The notes: generated by a model not told the origin, from the letters alone. A stretch of DNA of 29,266 bases from Sulfurimonas sp. (GCF_023228785.1 NZ_JALOAN010000029.1:1-29266), one strand, 5' to 3'; counted from the first letter of the stretch, positions 8,083-15,691 are shown. A program made the numbers and translations.

Positions 8083-8301
8083 ATGGCTAAAGCTGATGTT
8101 ATAGAAGTTGACGGCAAGATTATTGAAGCATTACCAAATGCAACTTTCCGTGTTGAATTAGAAAATGGACATATCATTCTATGTCATATCGCAGGAAAGA
8201 TGCGTATGCACTATATTAAGATACTTCCAGGTGATAAGGTAAAGTTAGAACTAACACCATACTCTCTTGATAAGGGTCGTATTACTTATCGTTACAAGTA
8301 A
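8083..8301 (+). CDS. infA: Translation initiation factor IF-1
   Basis: A 72-residue S1-like OB-fold protein: VDGKIIEALPNATFRVELEN, HIAGKMRMHYIKILPGDKV and the C-terminal SLDKGRITYRYK match IF-1. It blocks the A site during initiation. The ribosome-binding site AAAGGA is 11 bases before the ATG. In many bacteria rpmJ and rpsM follow directly; here a terminator follows and the next genes are on the opposite strand, so infA is the last gene of the operon. Confidence 0.99.
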   Translation: MAKADVIEVDGKIIEALPNATFRVELENGHIILCHIAGKMRMHYIKILPGDKVKLELTPYSLDKGRITYRYK

Positions 8302-8321
8302 AAAGAGGTTTTTCCTCTTTT
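8301..8321. terminator. Symmetric terminator between infA and the rhodanese-like gene
   Basis: A perfect 8-bp inverted repeat, AAAAGAGG (8301-8308) and CCTCTTTT (8314-8321), surrounds a TTTTT loop. It has A-runs on one side and T-runs on the other, so it works as an intrinsic terminator in either direction. It overlaps the infA stop codon and the stop of the opposing gene, ending both operons. Confidence 0.85.
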
Positions 8322-9189
8322 ACTCCCACTTAAATCTTGTCATTGGCAAATTCTCTTTATTTGACCACTCTATAAGTGAAGCTTCGTATAGTTTTGCATT
8401 TTTAAACCCCATACATTTGTAGAGTATAAAAAACTCCATACTAGCACTTAGTGCATCTCTATCATAAACAATTATCTCATCATTGCTATTTAACTCATGT
8501 CCAGCTACATAGATCTCATCAAGTTCACTTTTATTTCTTAGAGTATTGTCTTTTAAAAACTTAGTAACTGTGTTGCTACTCTTTGCACCTTTTATATGAC
8601 CAACCTCTAAAACTCCATCTGAGCGACTTACACCATAGTAGTCATCATATGATCTTGCATCTAATATCTTTGCACCTGAAGTTAGCAAGTCTTTGGTGGT
8701 TGCTATAAGATGTTTTTTTGGCATAACTACAGTAGATCCATATTTTATATCAGGAATAAGAGAGGAGACTAAAAGATTATTTTCAAAAACCCATGCCATA
8801 TATCCGCCATCTAAGATACTAATATCATCAAGTCCACTATAAAGAAGCACAAAAGCTAAATAGCTTGAATTAAAGATCTCTTTTTGAGAGTTGTGAGAGT
8901 ATATAACAACTTTAGAGTCATTGTTAATTCCAAGTCTTCTTAGGGCATCTTGAATTATTATATCTGATGCTAGAGTTGGATAAGGACTGTTTTTATCCAT
9001 AAACTCTTTTACATTAGCGTAAATGGCGCCTTCTATATGGCTTGTAATGTAGAGTTCTTTTTCTGAGACATCAATAAGGATAAGATTTTTATCATTTAGT
9101 GATGCTTTGAGCTGTGTTGGAGTTATAAAAGCATCAGATCCAAAGAGGCAAAAAAAACTGAGGCTTAGTAATAAAAAAATTTTCATCAT
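8320..9189 (-). CDS. Exported tandem rhodanese-domain protein lacking the catalytic cysteine
   Basis: About 289 residues from the ATG at 9189 (or the next codon, 9186); the frame opens further upstream but that part overlaps the chorismate mutase gene. Residues 2-18 form a signal peptide (KIFLLLSLSFFCLFGS). Two rhodanese domains follow (about 22-140 and 160-285), as in thiosulfate and mercaptopyruvate sulfurtransferases: LIDVSEKELYITSHIEGA with ILDGGYMAW, then ILDARSYDDYYG with GHIKGAKSS. The cysteine expected after the IIVY strand of domain 2 is Asp (VYDRDALSAS, D243), and domain 1 has Ser (VVIYSHN, S98). Sulfur transfer by the standard mechanism is therefore unlikely; sulfur binding or a structural role is possible. 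Starts just after the chorismate mutase stop, so probably co-transcribed. Confidence 0.8.
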   Translation of the reverse strand: MMKIFLLLSLSFFCLFGSDAFITPTQLKASLNDKNLILIDVSEKELYITSHIEGAIYANVKEFMDKNSPYPTLASDIIIQDALRRLGINNDSKVVIYSHNSQKEIFNSSYLAFVLLYSGLDDISILDGGYMAWVFENNLLVSSLIPDIKYGSTVVMPKKHLIATTKDLLTSGAKILDARSYDDYYGVSRSDGVLEVGHIKGAKSSNTVTKFLKDNTLRNKSELDEIYVAGHELNSNDEIIVYDRDALSASMEFFILYKCMGFKNAKLYEASLIEWSNKENLPMTRFKWE

Positions 9190-9193
9190 AAGA

Positions 9194-9487
9194 TTAAAAT
9201 GTTTGAGTGTTTCTAAACTCTGAGATTTCAGTCTCAACCATTTCATGAATCATAATAGTGAAAAGTTCTGATATTAAGTTTGGAGATACATCTAGTGATA
9301 TTGCTTTACGGCGAACTTTTTGCATAATAAACTCTATGCGATCATCTGCCTTAACATCTTCTACTGAGTTTTTAAACTTCGCAGCTTGACGAACTAAATG
9401 ACTTCTTTGAGAAATCAACTCAACTAGTTTATCATCTAGTATATCAATGTTTGCTCTTACTTCTTCTAGTGAATTACATATTATCAT
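9194..9487 (-). CDS. Stand-alone chorismate mutase (AroQ class)
   Basis: A 97-residue all-helical protein of the AroQ/PchB fold: SLEEVRANIDILDDKLVELI, then SQRSHLVRQAAKFKN. Residues matching the E. coli mutase active site are R11, R28, K39 and R50. The expected reaction is chorismate to prephenate, the first step to phenylalanine and tyrosine. Isochorismate-pyruvate lyases share the fold, so that activity cannot be excluded, but no salicylate or siderophore gene is nearby. The ribosome-binding site TAAGGA lies eight bases before the ATG. The gene lies 231 bases downstream of the lipoprotein gene on the same strand and four bases before the rhodanese-like gene. Confidence 0.85.
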   Translation of the reverse strand: MIICNSLEEVRANIDILDDKLVELISQRSHLVRQAAKFKNSVEDVKADDRIEFIMQKVRRKAISLDVSPNLISELFTIMIHEMVETEISEFRNTQTF

Positions 9488-9626
9488 ATCTATATCCTTA
9501 GTGTGCCTTTTTTATTAGAGTAATGTTATCTAAAAAGAGATAAGAATGTGTTAACTCAAAGAGCTATTTTTTATATTAAGTTTTAAACTAAAAGCATTTA
9601 TTAACACTTTAGTAACTTAAAGCCTA

Positions 9627-9744
9627 TATAATACTTTTACGATTCTTGATATATGGTCTTAACTTGACCCTAAGACTTGTTTTGTTAACCCTTTCCTCCT
9701 GTTTGGGTTGGCAAAATTCTATTTTAAAACTTCAATTTTTTTTA
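9627..9744 (+). ncRNA. Candidate small RNA with a CCUCCU loop
   Basis: The 231-base gap between two minus-strand genes holds a plus-strand TATAAT box (9627-9632). An RNA starting near 9639 would fold into two hairpins: GTCTTA (9656-9661)/TAAGAC (9671-9676), and GTTAACCC (9684-9691)/GGGTTGGC (9705-9712). The second has eight pairs including two G-U that exist only in plus-strand RNA. Its 13-base loop contains CCTCCT, complementary to a Shine-Dalgarno core. A run of eight T ends at 9744, antisense to the 3' end of the lipoprotein gene. No hairpin directly abuts the T-run, so the 3' end is uncertain. The gap also carries the leader of the chorismate mutase gene on the other strand. Confidence 0.3.
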
Positions 9745-10363
9745 TCAATCTTTCTTTTTCTGTATCATCTTTTATATAAAGTAATTTTTCGTTTAACCAA
9801 AAAAGAGCGCTCTTTTTATAACCATTAAACGAAGCAGTACTTATCATCTCATCTCTTGTTGTGGTTGTTAATCTATCTCTAATAAGTGCGGCAGCTAGTA
9901 GTTTAGAAGTGGGTTTTGAGATATTTAATATAGCTTCGTTAGCTCCTTTGTAATCATTAGCTTTTAATTTTGATGCAAACTTTTGATAGAGAGGATCAAG
10001 TTTATCAACATCATAAGGGTCTTTTTGCTGCAAAAATGCAAAGTATGCATCTAAGTTTGGATCTTTATGTAAAGATGAAATTTCTTGAAACTCTTTACAC
10101 TCATCCTTAATTCCTACACTTATGTTTAAAGCACATTTTGCCAAGTAGATCTGCGAAAGAGTTTTTAGATCTACTCCTTGTTTTGCGTGCGCAATAGATC
10201 TTTTTAGATCTGCTTTAGCAATTTTGTCATAAGAGCTTAGGAAATTTTTAGTATATGAGTCAAAGGCATTTACACTTTTATATTGCCACTCATTTGGAGC
10301 TTGTTTAAATGAACAAGCACTAAAGAGAAAAAGTATAAAAAAAGAGAGTAATATTTTTATCAT
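9719..10363 (-). CDS. Lipoprotein of the Mla-type operon
   Basis: A 214-residue protein with a lipoprotein signal, MIKILLSFFILFLFSAC, cleaved before C17 (lipobox LFSAC). The mature part is hydrophilic and helical with no recognised domain. The start overlaps the mlaD stop by four bases (ATGA), so translation is coupled to mlaD. In many MCE systems a lipoprotein is encoded with the permease and substrate-binding subunits and acts at the outer membrane; that role here is inferred from position. It does not clearly resemble the PqiC/ABC auxiliary lipoprotein family. Confidence 0.75.
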   Translation of the reverse strand: MIKILLSFFILFLFSACSFKQAPNEWQYKSVNAFDSYTKNFLSSYDKIAKADLKRSIAHAKQGVDLKTLSQIYLAKCALNISVGIKDECKEFQEISSLHKDPNLDAYFAFLQQKDPYDVDKLDPLYQKFASKLKANDYKGANEAILNISKPTSKLLAAALIRDRLTTTTRDEMISTASFNGYKKSALFWLNEKLLYIKDDTEKERLIKKIEVLK

Positions 10364-11295
10364 GGTAGGCTCACCTCTGGTTTCGAATCATCTTGCATAA
10401 AAGCATCTACTTTATCCATTATCTGATTTGTCTTTTGCAGACTCACAGAGATCTGCTCTTTAAATTCTAAAAGATCTATGTCATAACTTCCAACAACTCT
10501 TACAGTTGAGTCTAATGTGTCAAGTTTTTGTTTAACGTCTTTCATAATGGCGTCTAATTCTTTTATAAGTGAAGATGCCGGGATCATGATCTCAGCATCA
10601 AGCGAAGATGTGCTTTTTGAGATATGTTTAGAGATTGTATATAGCTCATCCATCAGGCTGTTTGTCGTATTTAGCGCATCAATCATGCTTTTTGTTGACT
10701 TTTTATCTCCTGTTAAACTACTTAAAAGTGAATCACTATTTGAGAGTTTTGCACTAAAATCTCTGATATTTTTAAAGGTCTCATTTAGAGGAGAGTTCTC
10801 TTTTGCAAGATTTGAAGTGATGGACTCTATGTTGTTTATGATTTTTAAGATCTTATCAACTGCCGGTTCAAGCTTTGTTATCATATCGTTTATGTCATTA
10901 CTTTGAATCATAAGAAGTTCGGCATCTTCTTCTAAAACTTTATTGCCAATGGCAGAGTAGATCTCTATCTGAGTTGAACCTATAAGAGGTTTTACAGTCA
11001 TTAAAACTGTACCCTCAGTTATCCATCTACGATTATTTTCATCAACTGAAAATGTCATAAAAACAGACCCATCATTATTTAAAGAGATATTGTCAATTGC
11101 CCCTATACTAAATCCAGAAAATTTCAAAGGCATGCCAACACTAAAAAACGCAGCACTATCAGTTGTGAAGTGATAGTTATATCTTTTGTTAAATGTTCCT
11201 TTGTTTTCTAAAACAAGATATAAAAATGTAAAAATAGTAACTAAAAGAGTGATGACAAAAAGACCTACAGCTAGCTTTATTTTACTATATTGCAT
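10360..11295 (-). CDS. MlaD-like MCE-domain protein
   Basis: A 311-residue protein. One N-terminal membrane helix (about residues 7-29) is followed by a single MCE domain (about 38-115) with MPLKFSGFSIGAIDNISL and TVLMTVKPLIGSTQIEIYS. A long helical, probably coiled-coil region runs to the C-terminus, longer than in E. coli MlaD (183 residues). MCE proteins form rings that bind phospholipid in the periplasm. A strong ribosome-binding site AAGGAGG (11300-11306) precedes the ATG, and the gene overlaps the upstream ATPase-like gene by 19 bases. It is the best-conserved marker that this is a lipid-transport operon. Confidence 0.88.
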   Translation of the reverse strand: MQYSKIKLAVGLFVITLLVTIFTFLYLVLENKGTFNKRYNYHFTTDSAAFFSVGMPLKFSGFSIGAIDNISLNNDGSVFMTFSVDENNRRWITEGTVLMTVKPLIGSTQIEIYSAIGNKVLEEDAELLMIQSNDINDMITKLEPAVDKILKIINNIESITSNLAKENSPLNETFKNIRDFSAKLSNSDSLLSSLTGDKKSTKSMIDALNTTNSLMDELYTISKHISKSTSSLDAEIMIPASSLIKELDAIMKDVKQKLDTLDSTVRVVGSYDIDLLEFKEQISVSLQKTNQIMDKVDAFMQDDSKPEVSLP

Positions 11296-11750
11296 GAGAC
11301 CTCCTTATAGTGTGTTTCGTTTGCGAGTGTATCTAAAATAACTATATCTTGACTCATTTGGAGCTTTTTTATGACGCTAACTACATCATCCATACTAGAT
11401 GAATTATCTAGTAAATTTATAGGTGAGATAATTATAACGCTTTTGTCATCACTCATCATAGCACGAACTACACAGACACAAAAAATTTCATAAGCATTAC
11501 ACATATGTACTCTATATAAAGATATCTTTTGAAGATTTATTTTTGCTAAAGCTTCTCTTGCTTGGACCTGAGCATCTTTAGTTGCTAAATGCTCATGAAC
11601 TTCTTTTATAAGAGCGATATTCTCAAGCATATTTAGATTTGAAATAAGAGGAGTTTTTTTAGAGATCAGTGCAAAGTTAGTCTGTTTATCAAGAAACTCA
11701 GAAATGCCATGATAATCTTTAAAAAGTCTTATAGTGATTGAATTAGTAAT
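11277..11750 (-). CDS. Degenerate ABC ATPase-like protein in the MlaF position
   Basis: The position between mlaE and mlaD is that of the MlaF ATPase, and the middle resembles an ABC domain downstream of the Q-loop (ISKKTPLISNLNMLENIAL). Only about 157 residues exist. Walker A is absent. The signature region is VHMCNAYEIFCVCVVRAMMS instead of LSGGQ...ARAL, and the Walker B site reads VIIISPINLLD with no Asp-Glu. The frame is nevertheless open throughout. The first ATG (11630) would cut off matching residues, and no ATG, GTG or TTG lies upstream within the matching region. ATT at 11750 has GAGG seven bases before it and is the likely start, overlapping mlaE by 22 bases. Probably a maintained non-catalytic protein; an early pseudogene is the alternative. 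Confidence 0.65.
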   Translation of the reverse strand: MTNSITIRLFKDYHGISEFLDKQTNFALISKKTPLISNLNMLENIALIKEVHEHLATKDAQVQAREALAKINLQKISLYRVHMCNAYEIFCVCVVRAMMSDDKSVIIISPINLLDNSSSMDDVVSVIKKLQMSQDIVILDTLANETHYKEVSCNIVK

Positions 11751-12520
11751 GATAGCACCTCGATAAAAAAGATAGCTACAAAGAGCTTAACCATACCATT
11801 TAATACAGAGATAGGGATGGCAGTATAAGCGTTTGTAGTTTTAAGTCCACTGTATATTGGAATAAGCATGATGACAAAGCCAAAAGTTATACTCTTTATG
11901 AGTAAAACAAGTAAGTCTTTTAGCTCGATAGCGCTAATAAGCAAGTGTTTATAAGTATGAAAATCCATATTCATATAAAAAAGTGTAAAAATATAACCAC
12001 TACAAAGCATGATAAAAGCAAATAAAATAGAGAGTGAGACAACGCTTATCATACCGCTTATGATTCTTGGCAAAAATAGATAGTCAATAAGATCTATCCT
12101 ATATCTTCTGAGAGTGTTTAGCTCATTGTTTACATTCATAACCGCTATCTCGGTATTTATCGCAGTTGATGAACGAAGAGAGATAAGCAGAGCTGTAAAA
12201 AATGGAGAAAATTCATCTAAAACAAAAGTGATGATGATTGAGCCTATTTTATCTTGCAAACCATACTCACTAGCTAAGACGATTACAGCTCCAATGATAA
12301 CAGAGCCAAACAAAACTGCCATTATAGTAAAAAGTGGAATGATCTCAACTGCTGTGAAGTAGATCTGCTTTGTTAAAACCATTCTCATAGCAGGATTGTA
12401 GCTTTTTGGTCGTAGTAAGTGAAGTGTGCAGATAAAGGTAAATTTTAATGCCTCGTAGAATGAATCTAAGATTTCTAGTGTTTTGCCTCCAACATTGTCT
12501 ATAAACTTTAAAACCACCAA
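11729..12520 (-). CDS. MlaE-family permease of an ABC lipid transporter
   Basis: About 263 residues with five or six membrane segments, the normal size of the MlaE (DUF140) permease. Family features are the N-terminal interfacial helix FIDNVGGKTLEILDSFYEAL and the core ALLISLRSSTAINTEIAVM. The open frame extends to 12613, but GGAGG at 12526-12530 lies five bases before TTG at 12520 and eight before GTG at 12517, so a start there is preferred. It would move phospholipid between the inner membrane and the MlaD ring. First gene of the operon with the ATPase-like gene, mlaD and the lipoprotein; divergent from magIII. Confidence 0.88.
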   Translation of the reverse strand: MVVLKFIDNVGGKTLEILDSFYEALKFTFICTLHLLRPKSYNPAMRMVLTKQIYFTAVEIIPLFTIMAVLFGSVIIGAVIVLASEYGLQDKIGSIIITFVLDEFSPFFTALLISLRSSTAINTEIAVMNVNNELNTLRRYRIDLIDYLFLPRIISGMISVVSLSILFAFIMLCSGYIFTLFYMNMDFHTYKHLLISAIELKDLLVLLIKSITFGFVIMLIPIYSGLKTTNAYTAIPISVLNGMVKLFVAIFFIEVLSLLIQSL

Positions 12521-12571
12521 CGAAGCCTCCATAATTTTGACTATTATCTTATATTTTGCCTTAGTGTTTGG

Positions 12572-12577
12572 TATAAT
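12572..12577 (+). promoter_or_regulatory. -10 box for magIII and the MFS gene
   Basis: TATAAT at 12572-12577 after TTTGG, with no clear -35 box. Transcription would begin near 12584, about 22 bases before the TTG start at 12606. It lies in the 85-base region between the divergent mlaE and magIII starts. Confidence 0.55.
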
Positions 12578-12605
12578 TTTTACAAATCTATCTATAGGGT
12601 CAATT

Positions 12606-13295
12606 TTGAGCAAAGAGTTAAAAATTTATGAGATGTATAAACTTCTATATGAGATGTATGGTCCGCAAGGATGGTGGCCTTTTATAAAGAGTGGTTATGA
12701 CAAGGGCAATTATAAGTTTGACAAAACAAGTGATGAGATTTTTGAGGTTGCACTTGGGACTATTCTTACTCAAAACACAACTTTTAAATCAGTTGTAAAA
12801 TCACTTCAAAATCTCCAAGAGCTAGATGCATTAACTGCTTCATCTATAAAAAAACTAGATCTAGACATCTTAAAGCTTGCCATAAAACCATCTGGGTACT
12901 TTAACCAAAAGTCTAGATATATCTTAGAGTATATCTCTTTTGGTGAGAGCTTAGATGGAAGGGTGCCATCAAGAGATGAGCTTTTAAGCGTTTTAGGAAT
13001 TGGCCAAGAGAGTGCGGATTCTATACTTTTATACGGATATAACCAGGGTGAGTTTGAGATAGATGCATATACAAAAAGAGTTCTCTTAGAGTTGGGTTTC
13101 ATAGATGAGAAGGCAAAATACAGAGATATGAAAGAGTTAATGCAAAATAGTATCAAAGAGTTTGTAAAAGATGAAGAAGAGTTAGTAAAAGTTTATCAAG
13201 AGTATCATGCACTGATTGTTAATCACTCAAAAGAGTTTTATTCTAAAAAACCTTATGGAGTTGGTTGTATGTTAAAAGAGAGATTTTCTTGCTAG
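12606..13295 (+). CDS. magIII: 3-methyladenine DNA glycosylase of MagIII type
   Basis: About 229 residues, an HhH-GPD repair enzyme of the endonuclease III superfamily. It shares landmark segments with Helicobacter pylori MagIII: tryptophans W23-W24 with WWP, LTQNT (54-58), KPSGYFNQK (94-102), the HhH hairpin GIGQESADSIL (131-141) and the catalytic Asp D153 (EIDAYTKR). The lysine used by bifunctional endonuclease III is Glu here (E135), and the C-terminal 4Fe-4S cysteines are absent, so it should be a monofunctional glycosylase for alkylated purines. The TTG start at 12606 has AGGGT five bases before it; ATG at 12633 is the alternative. The end overlaps the MFS gene by seven bases. Confidence 0.85.
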   Translation: MSKELKIYEMYKLLYEMYGPQGWWPFIKSGYDKGNYKFDKTSDEIFEVALGTILTQNTTFKSVVKSLQNLQELDALTASSIKKLDLDILKLAIKPSGYFNQKSRYILEYISFGESLDGRVPSRDELLSVLGIGQESADSILLYGYNQGEFEIDAYTKRVLLELGFIDEKAKYRDMKELMQNSIKEFVKDEEELVKVYQEYHALIVNHSKEFYSKKPYGVGCMLKERFSC

Positions 13296-14452
13296 ATAAA
13301 AACAAAAATTACAACATCATCCTAGCTGGTATCATCTCTATCTTTGTAGGCGTTGGAGTTGCTAGATTTGCTTTTACCTCTTTGCTTCCATCTATGCTTG
13401 ATGGGTTTTTATCCATCACAGATGCAGGAGTTTTAGCATCGCTGAACTTTAGCGGATATTTGGGCGGAGCAATATTTAGCATCTTTATAAAAGATATAAA
13501 TGCAAAAGTGAGATACTTTAGACTTGGACTATTTTTAAGCGTAGTGACAACACTCATTTTAGCAACTACTTCAAATGAACTCGCTTGGATCTTCTCAAGA
13601 GTTGTAGCTGGCTTTGGTTCGGCTATGGTTTTAATAGTTGGCGGCGCTATCGTTATGGTAAAGCTAAATTATGAAAACAAAACAAAAGCGATGGGGATTC
13701 ACTTTAGTGGGATTGGAGTTGCTATTGTTTTGAGCGAGATCATAAGCCAGTTAGTTTTAAAGAGTGCTGATTTTGCTAGTGCTTGGTTAGTTCTCGCTAT
13801 CTGTGCATTTGTAGCATCTTTTTACTCTTGGTATATTCTCTCATTTGACAAACTTATAAAGCAAGACGCACCAAAACATAAACTTAGTAGATCTCTGTTT
13901 TCTCCCTTTGTTATTTTGCTAATTTTTGCTTACTTTACCGAGGGTGTTGGTTTTGTAGTTCAAGGTACATTTTTACCAGATATTATAAACTCACTTAAAG
14001 GGCTTGAGGGTTATGGAAGTTTAGCTTGGCTTGTGGTTGGAGTTGCTGGGATCCCATCGTCTATTATTTGGATGCGACTCGCTCATAATTATGGAAGTTT
14101 AAACATCATCATAGTCGCAATGAGCCTTCAAGTTGTGGGCATTGTTATCCCAGCTCTTAGCTCAAACATCTACTTAAACCTCTTTAGTGGGGCTTTATAT
14201 GGAAGTACTTTTATAGGGTTAGTTGCACTTTTTATGCATTTAGGCGGAAAACTTTCACCTAAAAACCCTGTGGTTCTCATGGGTGCAATGACAGCGGTTT
14301 ATGGGATCGGACAAGTAAGTGCGCCACTTTATAGCGTCGCACTTGTGGAGAGTTTTGGAGATTACAGGGCTGCTTTGTTTGTAACAGCAACCATAGTTTT
14401 TAGTGGAGTAATTCTTTTACTATATGCTAAAAAAATCGAGCCTAGAACTTAG
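13289..14452 (+). CDS. MFS transporter, YbfB/YjiJ type
   Basis: About 387 residues with roughly twelve membrane helices. The first helix carries GVGVARFAFTSLLPSML, and NFSGYLGGAIF follows, both typical of the YbfB/YjiJ branch of the major facilitator superfamily. Substrate unknown. The frame is open from 13265, but TTG at 13289 has an AGAGAG site six bases upstream and gives a normal cytoplasmic N-terminus. It overlaps magIII by seven bases, so the two are co-transcribed; its last 11 bases overlap the end of the convergent trpB. Confidence 0.85.
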   Translation: MLDKNKNYNIILAGIISIFVGVGVARFAFTSLLPSMLDGFLSITDAGVLASLNFSGYLGGAIFSIFIKDINAKVRYFRLGLFLSVVTTLILATTSNELAWIFSRVVAGFGSAMVLIVGGAIVMVKLNYENKTKAMGIHFSGIGVAIVLSEIISQLVLKSADFASAWLVLAICAFVASFYSWYILSFDKLIKQDAPKHKLSRSLFSPFVILLIFAYFTEGVGFVVQGTFLPDIINSLKGLEGYGSLAWLVVGVAGIPSSIIWMRLAHNYGSLNIIIVAMSLQVVGIVIPALSSNIYLNLFSGALYGSTFIGLVALFMHLGGKLSPKNPVVLMGAMTAVYGIGQVSAPLYSVALVESFGDYRAALFVTATIVFSGVILLLYAKKIEPRT

Positions 14453-15653
14453 CGTTTGGAATAGGGTAGTTCTCAACCACAAAGTCTATGTCTTTGTCGC
14501 CTCTACCACTTAGGTTTACAAGTATAGTCTTGTCTTTGCCTAGAGTTTTTGCTAACTTCATGGCATATGAGACAGCATGAGCAGACTCTAACGCTGGGAT
14601 GATCCCCTCATGTTGAGATAGAGTGTAAAAAGCCTCTACTGCTTCATCGTCACTACAAACAGCTACTTTTGTTCTACCAATACTACTAAGATAAGCGTGT
14701 TCAGGTCCAACAGAAGGGTAATCAATCCCAGATCCAATAGAGTGAACAGGAGCTGGTTCGCCTTTGTCATCTTTTAGCATTATAGAGTTAAACCCGTGCA
14801 TAATTCCCTCTTCGCCATAAGTTAGAGATGCAGCATGATCTCCTAAAGCTTCGCCTCGTCCCATAGGTTCAACACCATAAAGATCTACCTCTTTGTCATC
14901 TATAAATGCTGAGAAGATTCCTATAGAGTTACTTCCACCACCAACACAAGCGACTACTGCATCAGGAAGAGAGTCTTCATGCTCAAAAAATTGCTCTTTA
15001 GACTCATGACCTACTATAGACTGAAAATCTCTTACCATAAGAGGAAAAGGGTGAGGTCCAACAACACTTCCAATGCAGTAAATTGCATGATCAACTTGAG
15101 CTATATAACTCTCAAAAGCACTATCAACTGCCTCTTTTAAAGTTTTAAGACCGTGCGATACTGGGATAACTTTTGCACCTAAGATCTTCATACGAACAAC
15201 ATTTGGATGCTCTTTTATGATATCTACTTCGCCCATGTGGATCTCACACTCTAGTCCAAAGTATGCAGCTGCAGTTGCAAGTGCCACACCGTGTTGACCA
15301 GCTCCAGTCTCAGCTATAACTTTTGTTTTACCAAGGTGCTTTGCCAAAATAACTTCTGCCATACAGTGGTTTAGTTTATGCGCACCCGTATGGTTTAGAT
15401 CTTCTCGCTTTAAGTAGATCTTAGCTCCGCCACAATGCTCTGTAAGGTTTTTAGCGTAAGAGATAGGAGTAGGGCGACCTTGGTAGTGCTTTCTAACATA
15501 CTTTAGATCTTCTATAAATTTAGGAGAGTTTTTTAACTCCGCGTAAGCTTTTGTAATGTCAGCAAATGGTTGTTCTAAAACGGGTGGAATATATGCACCA
15601 CCAAAACGACCAAAATAGCCATTTTCATCTGGATGTGATTCTAGGTAAGACAT
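14442..15653 (-). CDS. trpB: Tryptophan synthase beta chain
   Basis: A 403-residue PLP enzyme, the usual TrpB1 length, which joins indole and serine to make tryptophan. The N-terminus has YFGRFGGAYIPPVLEQPF. The PLP lysine is K93 (HTGAHKLNHC, where most TrpB have HKINN), the catalytic acid is E115 (AETGAGQHGVA), and the phosphate loop is GGGSN (238-242). No trpA or other trp gene is adjacent, so it stands alone. AAGGA nine bases before the ATG is its ribosome-binding site, and TATAAT sits 33 bases upstream. The end overlaps the MFS gene by 11 bases. Confidence 0.95.
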   Translation of the reverse strand: MSYLESHPDENGYFGRFGGAYIPPVLEQPFADITKAYAELKNSPKFIEDLKYVRKHYQGRPTPISYAKNLTEHCGGAKIYLKREDLNHTGAHKLNHCMAEVILAKHLGKTKVIAETGAGQHGVALATAAAYFGLECEIHMGEVDIIKEHPNVVRMKILGAKVIPVSHGLKTLKEAVDSAFESYIAQVDHAIYCIGSVVGPHPFPLMVRDFQSIVGHESKEQFFEHEDSLPDAVVACVGGGSNSIGIFSAFIDDKEVDLYGVEPMGRGEALGDHAASLTYGEEGIMHGFNSIMLKDDKGEPAPVHSIGSGIDYPSVGPEHAYLSSIGRTKVAVCSDDEAVEAFYTLSQHEGIIPALESAHAVSYAMKLAKTLGKDKTILVNLSGRGDKDIDFVVENYPIPNAKF

Positions 15654-15685
15654 AAAAGAGATTCCTTAAATTAGTAATTTTGAAG

Positions 15686-15691
15686 ATTATA
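15686..15691 (-). promoter_or_regulatory. -10 box for trpB
   Basis: Minus-strand TATAAT (plus-strand ATTATA, 15686-15691) in the 76-base gap between cvfB and trpB, with no strong -35. A start near 15679 would leave a leader of about 26 bases, too short for a trp attenuator. No trp operator-like palindrome was seen. Confidence 0.5.

Noticed and set aside
9646..9828. Plus-strand reading frame of 60 codons in the gap and over the lipoprotein end
   Set aside because: It starts at TTG without a ribosome-binding site, overlaps the lipoprotein gene antisense, and its composition looks like translated AT-rich DNA; a small RNA explains the promoter and hairpins better.
10517..10906. Plus-strand 129-codon frame antisense to mlaD
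   Set aside because: Shadow of the coding strand; Ser/Phe-rich composition, no ribosome-binding site.
12521..12613. N-terminal extension of the MlaE permease and, opposite, of MagIII (12483-12605)
   Set aside because: The two extensions overlap each other and lie over the divergent promoters; both families begin near the downstream starts chosen.
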